Under the pieces are notes generated by a model. It was given only the letters and a program-made list of their open reading frames with translations. It made no database searches and was not told the DNA's origin. This document shows, in pieces, positions 10,808-20,710 of a stretch of DNA of 64,000 bases (positions within the stretch are counted from its first letter, which is position 1; each line of letters opens with the position of its first letter). Source of the DNA: Rhypophila decipiens (Eukaryota; Ascomycota; Sordariomycetes; Sordariales; Naviculisporaceae); the NCBI GenBank assembly GCA_033297075.1, contig MU858097.1, positions 1-64,000 of the forward strand, read 5' to 3'. The position numbers were made by a program, and so were the translations under genes.

Positions 10808-11107
10808 TCACTTGGAGACATCAGCCCAAGTAACGACGCCTGCGGCCGAGTTGTCGGTGCTCTCGGCCCGCTTAGACACATCAGCCCAAGTAACCACGCC
10901 AGCAGCGGAGTTGTCGGTGCTTTCGGACCGCTTGGACACGTCGGCCCAAGTCACGACACCGGCAGCAGAGCTGTCGGTATTTTCAGCCCGCTTGCTAACG
11001 TCGGCCCAAGTGACGACGCCAGCGGCCGAGTTGTCGGTAGCCTCGTGAGCCACAGGGGCGGCGAACACGCCGGTGCTGGAAACGAGGGCGATGATGGCGA
11101 ACTTCAT
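10808..11107 (-). CDS. Secreted RiPP precursor with four Kex2-bounded repeats
   Basis: One exon encodes 99 residues. Residues 1-16 are a signal peptide ending GVFA. The rest is four units: 17-40, 41-60, 61-80 and 81-99, the first three ending in the Kex2 site Lys-Arg and the last ending in Lys followed by the stop. Each unit has a variable acidic leader (for example AESTDN) and an invariant core SAAGVVTWADVSK. The only aromatic residue of the units is Trp; there is no Tyr, Phe, Cys or Met. Ten of the 13 core codons differ silently between copies, so the peptide is kept by selection and not merely by recent duplication. The layout matches precursors of ustiloxin-type RiPPs and the adjacent UstYa-like genes support that role. 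Alternatives are a linear repeated secreted peptide or pheromone; the Cys-containing alpha-pheromone pattern is absent. Confidence 0.85.
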   Translation of the reverse strand: MKFAIIALVSSTGVFAAPVAHEATDNSAAGVVTWADVSKRAENTDSSAAGVVTWADVSKRSESTDNSAAGVVTWADVSKRAESTDNSAAGVVTWADVSK

Positions 11108-12161
11108 GATGTGGATTGTTTGAATAGTTACTTAAAGAGGTAGGTATTGATGGAACTGCAAGTCGACGAGCTGAGAAGTAGTTCAAGGTGGCCCTTAGTA
11201 GAGATAAGATCCTATAACCTGGGGACGTTTGGAGGCTTTCGTCTGCTACTTAAGCCGAGGGAGGGCGGATGAAGGGGCTGCATACATGCTCACCTAGGTC
11301 TATAGGGGCGTCCTTTGTTTGGAAGGAACTGGCACCGAATATATCCTCCAACGGTAACGTTACACTTCAAGTTACACAACTCTGGATACTTATCTTGAGA
11401 ATCTAAACCGGGCGTGTTCATGCCTGCCTAATCCGGCCAGCGGCGAAGCGGCCTCGACTAAAGATTCAACACGGCTCTCTGCATGTAAATGTTGTTAGTG
11501 TCAGGCTGCTGTCACAATATTCGTGCCTCCGTTTTGTCGTCAAACCGGAGGAAATAAGGCTCGGCATTAAGCAGAGAGATTCGTCGCCGCAGCCCTACGC
11601 CTGGACTGCTGCCTCCTAGCTTACGTTATATTAGTTTCCTTGGCTGCATGGTAATATGTTGTCGTCGCTGACTGGGTACCATTGCCGAGGGCGTTCGGTA
11701 GGGATTCCAGACGCCGCGAGGTTGCGCACCAACACGCCCTTCACGTTAATCAAGTTCGTTTATATCCATGACCGCCGGGTTGCACACCAACACGCCCCTC
11801 ACTTTAACCAAGTTCATTTATATCCATGACCTTGCCTCATCGTGATTGGGCGACCGGCAAAGACACAATCACAAAAGTACCCCCGCCCCCCTCTCAAGCG
11901 CGGCATTATCCTCTTGATGGTGAATTGTTGCGTTGTCCATCCCAACGTCTTCAATGCAATTTTAGGCAACCAACAAGAATCAAGACTTTTTGAATGAGTT
12001 CCGTGGATAACACTGGTTTGGGACAATTTTGATCCTATGACCTTAGATGCTCTGGTGTCACCAACACTAGCTAGACACGCAAGCCCGCCTCATATCTCCC
12101 AGCTTCCACCTGGGCCTCTTTCCTCTTCGAATGCTAAATCAGGGATCCTCCACCAAAAGTC
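11108..12161. promoter_or_regulatory. Promoter region between precursor and GFA gene
   Basis: About 1.05 kb separates the divergent starts. On the minus strand a TATA-like TTATAGG sits near 11214, roughly 110 nt before the precursor ATG. The region also holds a tandem duplication at 11720-11831. The precursor itself is expected to need a strong promoter; nothing else specific is recognisable. Confidence 0.45.
11720..11831. repeat. Tandem duplication, 58-bp period
   Basis: Two 54-bp copies (11720-11773 and 11778-11831) starting GGTTGC and ending ATATCCATGACC differ at seven positions, mostly C/T or G/A changes. It lies in the region shared by the precursor and the GFA gene promoters. Confidence 0.8.
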
Positions 12162-13090
12162 ATGACGGAACCACTCCGCGGAAACTGCCACTGCGGCAAT
12201 TTCCGCTTCGAAATCACGTCCGACTCATCCAGCACCCCAGCCAATCTCGGCGTGTCCATCTGCGCCTGCAGCCTCTGCACGAAGCTGGGCTGTCTCTGGC
12301 TGCCCGTCGACCCCGACGACTTCGCCATAACACGCGACACTGGCACGGTGACGACCTACCGCGGCCTTGTGTTCTGCAAAGTCTGCGGTACAGCCGTGAC
12401 CGGCAAGCACGTCGGCGGTCCGCTTCAGGGCCAGTTCCTGGTCAATGCCCGGGCAGTGGCGGGATTCAATCCCTTCCAACTTGGAAATAACGACGACAGC
12501 CAACAGAGACAGAGACAAGCCCCTTCACCCATGCCCGTGACCGGGGCGGAGCAAGACCCTGTTAAGCACCGAGGATCCTGCCACTGCGGAAATGTCTCTG
12601 TGGAGCTGCTCGTCGGGCTCGATGAGCTCGAAATCAAGGAGGACAACTGCAGCTCCTGCGTGCGTGTACGTCCGCTATCCCCCCTCTTTCATTGACCCGG
12701 TGTCTTGCCACTCTTCTTTACCCACCAACATTTGCTAGAATCTACCTAACAAAAAGTTCACAGGATGCCTACATTGGCACATACCCCAGCAAAGAGCAGG
12801 TCCGTATCCACGGCAGGGTGCACACGTTTGAGTACCGCTACGGCAGCAAGTTCAACGGCATAGCGCACTGCCAGACCTGCGGTGTCGTTGTCTTCACCAC
12901 CGTGTACGGGCCGCCCATTAGCCTGTTCGATCGGCTCCCCGCTGAGAGAAAGGAGAGAGCGCTGGCGGTGTACTGGAAGAATATGGCGTTGCAGCCGGTC
13001 AATGTGCGCGTGTTGGACGGTGTCGATTTAAGTACTCTTACAATCCAAACGACAGATGAAGGGGCCGAGGGTTATGTGCTGCCGCCATAA
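12162..13090 (+). CDS. Two-domain GFA (glutathione-dependent formaldehyde-activating enzyme-like) protein
   Basis: Exons 12162-12665 and 12764-13090 (98-nt intron, branch CCTAAC) give 276 residues. Domain 1 has GNCHCGNFRF near the start, then C-A-C-S-L-C and CKVCGTAV; domain 2 has GSCHCGNVSVEL, NCSSC and, in exon 2, HCQTCGVVVF. These Cys sets are the zinc ligands of the GFA (Mss4-like) fold. GFA-family proteins were named for glutathione-formaldehyde adduct formation, but most fungal members have no proven reaction. Diverges from the precursor gene, so it might belong to the cluster border. Confidence 0.85.
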
Positions 13091-13611
13091 AATTCTTATT
13101 TTCATCCACCTTTTCCCTGAACGATCGCGCGCTGAATTGGCAAATATGCTTATAGTTAACCGCTTTAGTCTGTTTTTAATTTTCTCTCATTTCTCATTTT
13201 GTCTTATTCAGGTACATAATTTCATCCTGTTATGAGAGGGGGAATTCCGCAGATGCGGAGTTTGGCAAAGTCTCTCAAGACTCGGAGGTCGAATCATGGC
13301 GAGCCTTCAACTCTCTCCAAGTCCGCAACTCTCCGACGTACTCGGTTTGTCCTCCAGTCAAAATGTCGGACTTGACCATGAGACGTATCATTCACCCCGC
13401 AACTTTTCATGTCACTGGCGGACTTTCGGATGCTATGATATCATATCCGCACGGTGATGGTGTGTAAGACATTGTATACGAGGATAAACGACACAATAAT
13501 CTCTTGGTCCTGATCTTGATATCCGCCTCTGACCAAAAGACTTGACAGTGAAAGGCTTTCTCAAAATAATTGCTCCCTTGCTACGTGCGACCGACTTGAC
13601 CACAACCGACA

Positions 13612-14990
13612 ATGACTACCAATACCGCGCAAGTACTGAAGTCCCTTGGGCGCGACGGCCCTTTGGTGTCGAGGATAGGATTTGGTGCCATGGGTCTGGG
13701 TTACGGACGCAATGGCCTTCCAATCTCAGATGAAGAGCGCTTCGCCGTGCTCGACAAGGCCCACGCGCTGGGCTGCACTTTCTGGGATACCAGCAGCATC
13801 TATGTATGGCACGTCCCTTCCTAATCGACTTGTGAGTCCTCTCTCAACACGTACACCCGCAAGAGTCATATTTGTCATCGGCGAGAGTTGATCTAACATA
13901 AAGTCTACTGCATCTCACAGGGCGATGCAGAATCTCTCATCGGCAAGTGGTTTGCCAGAACAGGTAAACGCAATGTCATCTTCATCGCCACCAAGTTCGG
14001 CGGCATCATGTACCCCGACGGGTCTTTTACCTTTCGCGGCGACGCTGCCTATGTGCGTGAGGCATGTGAAGCAAGTCTCGAGAAACTCGGGGTCGACTCT
14101 ATTGATCTATTCTACCCCCATCGACTGGATGGATCAACTCCAGTGGAGGATATCATTGCTGAGATGGTCAAACTGAAAAAGCATGTTTTTTCCTCTCCCC
14201 CTGCCACCAGCTGGCAGTGTAAAAACGACATAACTAACAGATGGTTCCACAAAGAGAAGGAAAGATCAAGCACATCGGCCTCTGCGAAGTCTCTCCCACG
14301 ACCCTGCGCCGTGCCCACGCAGTCCATCCGCATATTGCCTGCGTCCAGATGGAATACAGCGCTTTCAGCACCGAGATTGAGCAACTGATCGAGCCTCCTG
14401 CCGGACAAGATGCTACCAAAAAGCAAGGAGAATCGTTTCTCGCAGCATGCCGCGAGCTGGGCGTTGCTTTAGTTGCATATAGCCCTCTCTCCCGCGGAAT
14501 GATGACAGGCACCATCACCAAGCCTGAAGAATTTGGAACCGGTGACTACAGAAAATAATATCCCCGGTTTGCGCCTGAGAATTTCTCCAAGAACCTCGAA
14601 TTGGTGGACGTCTTCAAGACGGTCGCTTCGAAGAAGGGACCAAACGTGACGGCTGGACAGGTTGCGTTGGCATGGTTGTTGGCTCAGGGTGATGATATCT
14701 TTCCCATCCCAGGGTATGTGCTCCTATTACTCCGCCTTTTCACCCAAGTTTCCCGTTCCTACAAATAACCAAGAGTATGGCGAGAACAGCGGCTGACATA
14801 TCTCAGGACGACCCGAATTAGCTTTCTTGAAGAGAACTGGGCTGCTCTCCGGGTTGAGCTGACTGCAGCAGAGGAAGCCCAGATCCGAGACATGGTCGAT
14901 AAGGCATCTGTGGCGGGTGACCGATACCCAGCTCATCATGCACTTGGGCTGTTCTCTGATACACCACTGCCTTGCAAGGCAAGTGAATAA
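13612..14990 (+). pseudogene. Aldo/keto reductase gene with an internal stop codon
   Basis: Four exons (13612-13803, 13921-14180, 14255-14713, 14807-14990) keep one frame of 364 codons, interrupted only by TAA at 14556-14558 (codon 252, after GDYRK and before YPRFAPENF). The AKR fold is otherwise complete: GFGAMGLG near the N-terminus, Asp and Tyr of the tetrad in WDTSSIY, Lys in ATKFGG, His in YPHRLD, SPLSRG, and the C-terminal cofactor region. The stop is one C-to-T step from CAA. Exon 2 ends at a GC donor (AA|GCATGT), uncommon but the only junction that restores KLKKEGKIKHIG. The truncated product would lose the NADPH-binding C-terminus. AKR13/YakC-like subfamily by general look. Confidence 0.8.
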
Positions 14991-15162
14991 GGCGCGTCCC
15001 CAAAAAGAGGGCCAATTGATAGTCGTTCTCGTATCCTTTCAAGACCTCAAAAGGAAGGACTTTTTGTATTTACGAGGCAATCATCAGCATCATGACGGAG
15101 TAGAATGTATCCAAGTCATACTGCGTGCTTCATATGTACAACGCCGTCAGTCTCGATCCCAA

Positions 15163-16815
15163 TCACCCCTTCTTCTCCCCGTCGCCCCAAAGATCCCTCC
15201 AAAACTCCTTCATGCCATACCTAGGCGCCGTACTCTCATACACAGGCACCTTCTGCCCACCAAACCGATCCAAGACCCCCGACGAACCACTCTTAACACC
15301 CGTAACATGCCCGCTCATAAATCCCCCAACAGGCTTACTCCCAAGCGCCCTCTGCCGAATCGTCTCAGCCAACAAAGGCGCCACATCCGCAAAACAAGCA
15401 TTCAGTTCCCTCTCGAGCGAGAAATACGGCTTCTTGGCTAATTCCGGCGCCATAAGGTTATACGACCTCGTAATGGCATTGATGTTCGTCACAGCGAGCT
15501 CCATGTACGACCTCTCATGAGCTTCCCAGGCTGGGTCGCGAAATGGTCTTGACGCCGGTACAATGCCATCATCTTTTGCCTCCTCCTCCTTTTCTTTCTG
15601 CTGTTCCTGCTCCTCCTGTCTCAGCCTCAGCATAACAACATCATCCGTAACGTTACTCGGCACCGCAATCCCCTCGACATTCTTCCTCCTCGGATTATGT
15701 ATCTCCTCAGCCTTGGCATATTCCCTCGCCCGCCTCATCTGCTCTTCCAAACTACCGCCCTTGGAGGCAATCATCCTCGCAGCATGTCGCCCCCAATCGG
15801 CCCTCAACCTCGAGCGAAACAGCTTCACCGCTTTGACCAATTCCTGCTGCTTCTCAATCCAAGGCGGCGCCATCTCCTGCCGTTTAATCATTTTATTAAG
15901 TATGTACTCAGTCGTGTCGATAAACGGGTTATCAGCTCTGGTATCTCTCTCCACGCCTTTTCCTCGTGGTATATTCTTGAATTGGCCTCTTGCAATGGCA
16001 TTTTCGATGCGCTCGTTTGCGAGTGCTGCGAGGCCGGAGATGGTGTTGGGCATTACGGCTCGCGCGTTGGGGTTAAAGCGCTCGCGGAATTCGCGACGAA
16101 GTTCTTCGCGCTCTTCGGGGGTTAGGCCTACTTCTTGGGAAGCATAGGCTTGTGCCTTTTCGCGGGCAGAAGATATTCGGTGGCCGGGTGATACCGTAGG
16201 GTTCTTTTTGAGGCGCATGTCGATTGGATTTGGGGTTGGGATTTTGGGCTTCGAGCGGAAGGATACGGGGAGGGGTTTGCGCGCGTCGTCGAGCATGCGG
16301 AGGACGGTGTCTTCGGGGTTCTCTTCGCCTGTCCAGGCTTGCGAGGAGGCGATGGAGCGTGTCCCGTGTCCTGCTGAGGATGGGACGCTTGACGAGGAGG
16401 AGGTAAGACCGGCTTCGGCAAAGGCGGGGGCGTTCTCGTCTTGGAATTTGGCGTCGGCTATTTTGCTTAGAAGTTTGGTCTTCAGCTCTTCGCTGAAGCC
16501 GGCGTCTTCGATGGCGCGCTGGCCGGCGCGGCCGCCTGTTAGGAGGGCATCTTCGGTCGCTTCTTGAAGACGCCGGGACATTGCGCCTTTAAGCCTTTCG
16601 GCCGAGGATTCGTCGTCGGGATCGGGTGGTTGCGGTTGAGAAGGTTGACTTGAGGACGCATTTTCGTCCTCTGGCGCATCAGGGGCCGATTTCGCTGCGG
16701 CGGCGGCATGTCGCGTTGTATGGAAAAGAAATCGGGATTGTCGGAGGGATATGGATTTAGGAGGTTTTTGCATCGACCGTATGCAACGGGCGCATATGTA
16801 GGGAGAGAACGCCAT
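15163..16815 (-). CDS. Mitochondrial DnaJC28-domain (DUF1992-like) protein
   Basis: Single exon. The frame is open to an ATG at 17073, but I choose 16815 (550 residues) since MAFSPYICARC and the Arg/Ser-rich, acid-poor stretch after it form a typical mitochondrial targeting sequence. Roughly residues 250-330 show the DnaJ homologue subfamily C member 28 conserved domain: LAALANERIENAIARGQF, then NPFIDTTEYILNKMIKRQEMAPPWIE and a basic RLRADWGRHAAR helix. No J domain is present. The rest is low-complexity and Ser/Glu rich. Function of this family is little known; mitochondrial trafficking or Golgi roles have been suggested for relatives. Confidence 0.75.
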   Translation of the reverse strand: MAFSPYICARCIRSMQKPPKSISLRQSRFLFHTTRHAAAAAKSAPDAPEDENASSSQPSQPQPPDPDDESSAERLKGAMSRRLQEATEDALLTGGRAGQRAIEDAGFSEELKTKLLSKIADAKFQDENAPAFAEAGLTSSSSSVPSSAGHGTRSIASSQAWTGEENPEDTVLRMLDDARKPLPVSFRSKPKIPTPNPIDMRLKKNPTVSPGHRISSAREKAQAYASQEVGLTPEEREELRREFRERFNPNARAVMPNTISGLAALANERIENAIARGQFKNIPRGKGVERDTRADNPFIDTTEYILNKMIKRQEMAPPWIEKQQELVKAVKLFRSRLRADWGRHAARMIASKGGSLEEQMRRAREYAKAEEIHNPRRKNVEGIAVPSNVTDDVVMLRLRQEEQEQQKEKEEEAKDDGIVPASRPFRDPAWEAHERSYMELAVTNINAITRSYNLMAPELAKKPYFSLERELNACFADVAPLLAETIRQRALGSKPVGGFMSGHVTGVKSGSSGVLDRFGGQKVPVYESTAPRYGMKEFWRDLWGDGEKKG

Positions 16816-17361
16816 ATCGACGGCGGGTGAGTGCGGTGATATTCTAGGAAGAAGATGCGACGAGGGGAAAAAATTGTTGATGAAACTCTGCGATGGCAAA
16901 AGCTCCCAGTACCCCCCGATCCCGAATTCCGATGATGACGTGAACCGAGGGTGCTGATAAGAACCCCGGTCACTGTTATCAGGACAGTGCCAAGACCGTG
17001 TGGACTGCCCCTGAACGTTTCCTGTCCAACGCAACAAAGAGTAAACATTTGAACGGTTCGATTTGTGTTCCACATGATTTGATTTGATTTAATTTGTTTG
17101 AATCACCAAGTATACCCTAACCCGACCAACTCGACTAATCTCGGAATTGGTAAGCGGAAGATTTCATAATTTCTAAGGCCAGACCCGAGAAATCTAGAGG
17201 CCGAACCCTATTAAAGTTCAAATCCAAATCATCCATAGAAAAGCCAGATTTTGGACTCTGAGCAAACTAAGTTGCGCCTCACCTACGTGATGATCATCTG
17301 ATCTTGCAGGTGAGCCCGAAGTTTCTAATCGATTGTTCAGTATCAGCATGTTAAACAAATC

Positions 17362-20300
17362 CTAAACTCGATCTCCACCGGTGAACAGAATTGCTTCAAG
17401 TGCGCATACCTTCCATCTTTCACCATCAACGTCTCTGGATTCATCCTCGTCGACTACGCTCATGGACTTGTTGATGAGCGCTAATTTGTCTCTCTGGACG
17501 CATTGGACGTACTGATATATGCATCGTGAGAATCAGTAAGGTAAGACTGGATCCACTGAACAGTAGGTAAAAGTAGTAGTGGTATACTTACCGTCTCGAT
17601 CGACCGGGAAATGATGTACCTGGTGACCGTCACGACCTTAGTCTGCCCTGTTCTGTGCACCCGATCGACCGCCTGAGCCTCTGCCATGGGACTCCAGTTT
17701 GGCTCCATGATGTGCACATTGCTGGCGGCCGTGAAGTCGACCCTAGGAATTGTGAGTCAGTGAAAGACCGTAGTGAGGCCAGTAAGGTAGGCATTGATCC
17801 GCATGAGTGGACTTTGCCATACCCTTCCCCGCAGCTGCCGATGCTCGCCAGCATAACTGAACACTCATCATCCTCATTAAAACGCCGCAAGGCCTCACCT
17901 CTGGCTTCGAGAGTAGATTGACCGTCGATTCTCCGGATGGTAAACTTGTGTCGTTGTAGCTCTACTTCAATCATGTCGAGCATCTTGGTCCAGTAGCTGA
18001 AGATCACGCTGTAAGAGATGGTCAGTCAAAGTACCCAGCGATATCGGTGAGTGACTCATCAACGGACCTCTTAGTAACTATCCTGCTAGTCTCCGTGTTC
18101 CGTTCATTTTGCAAATTTCGGACGAGATCCTGTACTTTCGCTGAGGGTCGCCAAGTCTCAAATTCAGGTTTCGAGCATTGATAGAGTGGTTCCTCGGTCT
18201 TGCTCTGCTTTGTTTCGGTGATCTGGGGCCCAAGTGTAGTATAACCCAGAGGCTCGCAAGACTCACAAGAGGCGTCCTGGTAGCTTGCGGATGATGGAGG
18301 CGTTGCCATCGGGCTTGATGCCGCGAGCTCTTCTAGCTCGGCCCCACACGTCTTGCAGGTCCTTCGGAAAGCTGCCATCGTCTGCCAGCTGAGCAGGGAG
18401 ATGTCTTTCTGGAGCCACGCCGCCGATGCTTTGGGCGGCAAAAGTGCTCTGCCATGGTTGCAGATGAGCCTCAAGATGTTCATAAGCGAAAGGATATTGT
18501 CTTCGTTCACCGCAGCATCGCGCTTCTTTCCCGCTCCTTTCTTGTGGTGGATACTGATGGCGGCATCGCTTGTCTTTTTGCGAAAGAATTCGTAGATTTC
18601 TTGATCTTCTTTGCTCAGATTGAGGTACTGCATCTTTTCGATCGGCTTCGCAAGATTTAGTTGGACTGTTGGCGATGCCTTTGCACGCCGCAAGCAGGTG
18701 GCTCTCACCAGCTCCTTTAACGTTTGTAAGCTTCTCGGCCGATTTTCTTGAATGGGTGATGCGATATAGGAATCAGACATGGATTTATCGTTGAAGGGCT
18801 GAACCTTGATGAACGTGAGCAGAGCACCATAGTCATCGAGGGAATTGTGAATCGGCGTCCCGGTTAGACACCACCGGTACCGCGCTTTAAGCCCAACGGA
18901 TGCCCTGAAGAGCTGGGATGATCGGTTCCGGATGTGGTGTGCTTCGTCTAACACGACCCGGAACCATTTCTCGGCAAATAGTGGCCCCTTTGCCCCCCAG
19001 TCTGACCTCAACGTTTCATAGGTTGTCAGAACGACATCAAATTGCCCAAAGTCCGAAGCCAACTTCTGCCGCTGAGGGCCGTGGTACAAGGCGGATTTGA
19101 TCTGGCCCGGCAGAATATGTCTTGAGATTTGAGTTTGCCATGCGTGTAAGGTCGACTTGGGGCAGACGATTAAGGTAGCGTTAAGACTGGCTATTCTTTC
19201 TCGTGCGGTGTACGAATGGAGCTCGTCAAGGGATGAGCATATGAGGGCCAGAGTGCTCAGGGATTTTCCGAGTCCCATATCATCAGCTAAAACTCCGCCG
19301 CGGATCGGAACTAACCTAGGTTGGCGATGGCCGGTGATGGTGTTTTGATAGTATCTGCGGCAAGCAGTGGTATGTTAGGCCCTGTGTCGAACTGTCGTTT
19401 CTCGCTTTCCACTCACTGATTTTCTGGCCCCGGAACCCACAAGGTTGGAAAACGTAGCCGGCCAGCAATACCGCATTCCCTTTCGACCATCACAGCAAGT
19501 GCGGTAAGTTGATGGCTATATACAGTATCAGTAAAAAGTACACAATGAAGTAGGAAGTGCGCGCTTACTCCATCAGCGTACACGATAAGCGAGTGCTTGG
19601 ATGTGCAGCTACGGAGACCTGGCCCGTCTCGATGTCCACGGAATCAAATATCTGGAGCATGCGAGACATACGAGCCTCATCTAATGGGTGCGACATGGAG
19701 GGACTCTGACTTCCACCCATGAGAGGCATCTCAAGATTTGGCATCTCAGAACCGGGACGCAAGAGGTAATGCGGATTGCAATACTCCGTATCCTCCTCGC
19801 ATTCGTAAGCAAAGGGGTGTTGCAAGTAGAGGCCGGCCTTTGACAACTCCTGTCCGACGGCCGTCTTATCATCTCTCATGCCGTATAGTACGATTCTGAC
19901 TGGGCATCTCTTGGGCGATGGTGTATCTTCTTTCTTTGGCTTCGTCTCTACCCGTGAATCGCAAGGCATGAACTGTGCCTTGAGCTGAACTTTGTACCGA
20001 TCCATAAGAAGGTAAATAACGGGTGAGTCCAAGCTCCCATAAAACGATACGTCGAGGGGAGTGATCTGACTAGCAGAGAAAGAAGACATCGCCGTTGTGT
20101 TGATCTTGGTTATGTTGTTAGCAATTGTTCTAATACCTATGAGAGTGACTGGTTGTAACTCACGACTCCAAAGCATCCATCGTACTCCAACACAATGATC
20201 TGATTAGTGACAGGGTCGGATGTAGGTAGTACTTGCTTGTCAATTTCAGGGGCTATCGCCAAAAGAGTTAGCGATCATATGATTCATATCCAGTTGTAGT

Positions 20301-20400
20301 TTGCATTTAGCACAAAATTACCGTATTCTGGGATGCTATTGACCGGAATCGGTGTCCTGGATATAGCGCATGAAGGTGGACTCGGATGTTGGGAAGCACC
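17362..20400 (-). CDS. SNF2-family ATPase/helicase (Rad5/HLTF-like)
   Basis: Minus-strand exons in order: from about 20400 to 20322, then 20252-20164, 20104-19569, 19515-19417, 19354-18068, 18008-17823, 17742-17592, 17511-17362; every junction keeps phase. An N-terminal EYDGCFG segment precedes the ATPase core: GGVLADDMGLGKS (Walker A), TYETLRSDW, DEAHH (Walker B), LTGTPIHNS, and in the helicase C half VIFSYWTKMLD, SIGSCGEG, VDRVHRTGQ. Between the halves only scattered CxxC pairs remain where Rad5-type proteins carry a RING finger (TCKTCGAEL, SCESC), so ubiquitin-ligase activity is doubtful. The 5' end is unresolved: the first placed exon has no ATG in frame, and a start near 20617 joined by an unusual donor is possible. 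Confidence 0.8.
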
Positions 20401-20710
20401 TGCAACGAATCCGATTCTAGGGCGTCCCAGGCTAGGCTTAGCTGAGCTTGGCCGAGCTGACAAGAAGTCCAGTCACTGCCGTGGAGTTCTTGGGTTCTGT
20501 TGTACTGCGGGGCCCAGTCGAGTTGACTGAAGCGCGACTCATTTGTCTCCAGTGTGAAAGATCAAATGCAGCTTTATCGGCTGCGCGTGGCGTCGCCTGG
20601 GCTTCAAAACTCGACATGAACGGGACTCGCACGAAAAATATCACGACCGCCCTTGGAAGTGCAGTCTTCCGACATGCGAGTATGCACAGGGGGGGTTCCT
20701 CTCTCGGAAG

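Noticed and set aside
10767..11048. 93-codon repeated frame on the plus strand opposite the precursor
   Set aside because: It is the complement of the precursor repeats and has no signal peptide or processing sites.
10808..11107. Regular 60-bp repeats look like a CRISPR array or minisatellite
   Set aside because: The repeats are in one open frame with a signal peptide and Lys-Arg borders, and differ by silent changes; the pattern is coding.
10808..11107. Alpha-pheromone precursor
   Set aside because: Repeats and Kex2 sites fit, but the Cys-containing W-C-x-x-x-G-x-P-C type core is absent and UstYa genes flank it.
5828..12161. A CCGGC word in all divergent promoter regions as a regulator site
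   Set aside because: A 5-base word is expected about once per region by chance, so the sharing means little.
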